The translations under genes and the position numbers were made by a program. A DNA stretch of 64,000 nt from Myxococcota bacterium (GTDB lineage: Bacteria; Myxococcota_A; Bradymonadia; UBA7976; UBA1532), in contig JAKLJY010000003.1 in assembly GCA_023150895.1 (NCBI GenBank), forward strand, positions 62,001-126,000, given 5' to 3'. Each line of letters opens with the position of its first letter. The stretch's first letter is position 1. This document shows, one piece after another, positions 62,325 through 64,000 of this stretch. The notes beneath the pieces were generated by a model. It was given only the letters and a program-made list of their open reading frames with translations, was not told the DNA's origin and did not search any database.

Positions 62325-63384
62325 CCGCATCGACGACCGGCACGGCGCCCGCATCGGGGCCCTGTGCCGCGTCGGCTTGCAGAGCGGGTCCGTCCGCCGC
62401 CGGTGCCGCGGCATCCGAGGCGCCGCCGTCGGTCTGGGGGGCGCCTCCATCGGCCCCGGGCTCGGGCGACGGGATGCGCACCCAGCGCACGGTGAAGTTG
62501 GTCAGCCGGTCCGCCTCCGCGCAGCCTTCGCCATCGTAGGCCTGGTGCAGGATTTGCTGCCCGGCGAGCTCGATCTGGGGCCTGTCGACCCGGACCTCTC
62601 CCCGCTCGAAAGTCTCGACGACGGCCGTGCAGGGTGCGACGGCGTCGAGTACGGGACGCTCGTAGCGGAACTGGTAGTTCAACGGCCCCTCCGGAGACCG
62701 GAAGTCGAGGGCGACCTCGGAGCTGAGTGCGAAGCCTTCCGGGTCGATGTAGTCGAGCCGATATCTCGCCCCGTCCGGCAAGCGGGTCAGGTTGGCGATG
62801 AAGTTTGCGATGTCCCCTTCCGTGAACGCCGGATCATTCGTGAGGTCGACGCCCCGCGTCACGGCATAGGTCCCCGTCAAATCGATGTCGATGGGCGTCA
62901 ATCCGCCGTCGGGCAGTGGCGCGAGATCGCCGCCCGGGCCCGCCGCGTCGGTCAGTCCGACCGCGTCCGACGCGGCATCGATCCCGGCGTCGCCCGCGGC
63001 GTCAACCCGCGCATCCGGGGGGGCAGGTCCGTCCGACGCGACCGCATCCGCCGGCTCGGCGTCCGGGAGCACGGCATCTCCGGGTGACGTCGCGTCCGGA
63101 CAGCCGGCCTCGTTCGTCTCCGGGTTGCAGGGGCGCGGTCGAACCGCATCGGGGGCCGCCACGCAAACGGACGAACGACATGCCTCCCCCAGGGGGCAGT
63201 CGAAGTCGTCCGAACACGTCGGTTCACAGACGCCGGACACGCACTGTTCGTTGGCCGAACAATCGCTGTGGAGTTGGCAACCGCCGTCCCCACATCCATG
63301 GGCCATCGCAATCGCCATCAGGAGCGTCGCGAACCTGCCGATAGAGAGAAACAGGGCTCGAGCGCCCGCTGAGGTGGTCGACAT
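62299..63384 (-). CDS. Cys-rich, Asp/Ala-rich secreted lipoprotein
   Basis: 361 residues from ATG at 63384. A lipoprotein signal (LFLSIGRFATLLMAIAMAHGCGDGG) acylates a Cys near residue 31. Residues 30-75 hold ten cysteines in Cys-Asn/Asp patterns (GCQLHSDCSANEQCVSGVC; CSDDFDCPLGEACRSSVC) like repeats common in myxobacterial lipoproteins. A disordered Ala/Asp/Pro linker follows, then a compact domain (DLTGTYAVTRGVDLTND ... TNFTVRWVRIPSPEP), and another Ala/Asp-rich tail. Function unknown; surface-exposed structure is probable. Confidence 0.8.
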   Translation of the reverse strand: MSTTSAGARALFLSIGRFATLLMAIAMAHGCGDGGCQLHSDCSANEQCVSGVCEPTCSDDFDCPLGEACRSSVCVAAPDAVRPRPCNPETNEAGCPDATSPGDAVLPDAEPADAVASDGPAPPDARVDAAGDAGIDAASDAVGLTDAAGPGGDLAPLPDGGLTPIDIDLTGTYAVTRGVDLTNDPAFTEGDIANFIANLTRLPDGARYRLDYIDPEGFALSSEVALDFRSPEGPLNYQFRYERPVLDAVAPCTAVVETFERGEVRVDRPQIELAGQQILHQAYDGEGCAEADRLTNFTVRWVRIPSPEPGADGGAPQTDGGASDAAAPAADGPALQADAAQGPDAGAVPVVDAATPGADAR

Positions 63385-63475
63385 GCGTCTCCCCGAATTC
63401 CTTGCCGACCCGGGATCGTCACGGTATCGTCGATTCCAGGCCATGATTGAGCGCGCGCCGTCCGTCTCGAGGCAA

Positions 63476-64000
63476 ATGAAACACGCCCACCGCACAGCTC
63501 GCGCAGTCATCACCATTGCATGTTCCGTGCCGTTTTTCCCCCTGGACGCATCGGCCCAGGCCCTCAACCTCGCCATCGACTCCACGGTCGGCTCCGGGGT
63601 TCGGCGCGCCCCGGGACCCGACGGGGATGCCATCAGCAAGCGTACGCCCGCCTTTTTCGACGTCGACGTCGGGCTCGTGCTCGACAATGACTGGTCGAGC
63701 GAGTGGGGCGCGGGGTTCAAGTTTCAGCTCGAGGACCAACTCGCCGTCGGCGTCGCCCCACAGGTGCGCCTCATCCGCGGCGAGCTGCCCTGGAATTTCC
63801 TCATCGGCCTGGGTGTTCCGATCTATGTGACGCCGGGAACGCTCATCGGGGTCGAGGTCGACGCGGGAGGCATCTTCCGTTTCACCGAGAGCCTCGGGGC
63901 CGTGGCACTCGTCTCTGCGGAGTACTTCTTCGCCGGTGGCGACTTGCCCGAAGACGGTGGCGTCCTCATGTTCAACTTCGCGGTGGGCGTTCGCGTGCTC
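63476..64000 (+). CDS. Exported barrel-like protein (3' partial)
   Basis: The frame from ATG 63476 (or 63443, in frame) stays open to the last base, so the 3' end lies outside. The N-terminus MKHAHRTARAVITIACSVPF ... DASAQA looks like a signal peptide. The 175 visible residues alternate in beta-barrel fashion (FFDVDVGLVLDNDWSSEWG; LAVGVAPQVRLIRGELPW; FLIGLGVPIYVTPGTLIGVEV; AVALVSAEYFFAGG). It resembles the small outer-membrane proteins elsewhere in the window. No function can be assigned. Confidence 0.7.
   Translation, partial: MKHAHRTARAVITIACSVPFFPLDASAQALNLAIDSTVGSGVRRAPGPDGDAISKRTPAFFDVDVGLVLDNDWSSEWGAGFKFQLEDQLAVGVAPQVRLIRGELPWNFLIGLGVPIYVTPGTLIGVEVDAGGIFRFTESLGAVALVSAEYFFAGGDLPEDGGVLMFNFAVGVRVL

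Overview
The window is gene-dense, high-GC bacterial chromosome with no sign of mobile elements, phage or CRISPR. Several features suggest a Myxococcota-like (former deltaproteobacterial) Gram-negative. There are two adjacent outer-membrane beta-barrel proteins of the kind seen in myxobacteria, LexA operators resembling the Myxococcus xanthus motif, complete outer-membrane biogenesis genes (lolC, lolD, bamA, skp, lpxD, lpxA), PilZ proteins, a GAF/sigma-54 activator, a giant TPR protein and Asp/Ala-rich secreted lipoproteins. The species cannot be named from this sequence.

Layout. 1-12.6 kb: a partial YdjY-like gene, then leftward genes. These are a coupled TIM-barrel isomerase, inositol-phosphate synthase and UbiA-type prenyltransferase set, a 1,685-residue TPR protein, and a tightly overlapping operon of a Maf-YggS fusion, proC, a DivIVA-like coiled coil, a YggU/DUF167 protein and a membrane-anchored peptidase-MA protein. 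12.6-15.6 kb: lexA, divergent from that operon with its operators, then CIRCE-groES-groEL and a terminator. 15.6-27.8 kb (leftward): a receiver-like/PilZ protein coupled to a MinD/FlhG-like ATPase with a very long tail, two barrel proteins, ftsY, smc and a presenilin-like polytopic membrane protein. 27.8-34.7 kb (rightward): an Ig-like/DUF4129-like, DUF4350, MoxR, DUF58 operon, then an anti-sigma/sigma pair. 34.6-39.8 kb (leftward): hybrid histidine kinase, GAF-sigma-54 activator, MBL-fold hydrolase, PilZ protein.

40-48.7 kb: a lone NuoI ferredoxin, deformylase, small OB-fold-like protein, peroxiredoxin, PHP phosphoesterase, a 2Fe-2S-like protein, folE coupled to a short-chain dehydrogenase, a DHH phosphoesterase, an LpoB-like lipoprotein with its usual neighbour, and a small barrel. 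48.8-58.9 kb: prfB with its programmed +1 frameshift, a gene-free spacer carrying DnaA boxes, then lysS-lolC-lolD-bamA-skp-lpxD-lpxA, mostly overlapping or closely spaced. 59-64 kb: SCP2, a CoA-transferase/racemase, a barrel protein, tRNA-Val(CAC), a UbiA-family phosphoribosyltransferase-like protein and two exported proteins, the last running off the end.

The most interesting observations are a bacterial presenilin-like protein with the GxGD and PAL motifs, the Maf-YggS gene fusion, the inositol synthase/prenyltransferase cluster, DnaA boxes between prfB and lysS, a sigma factor with a predicted N-terminal membrane helix, and a LolC with extra N-terminal helices. All functions are assigned by motif recognition by eye; no database search was possible.
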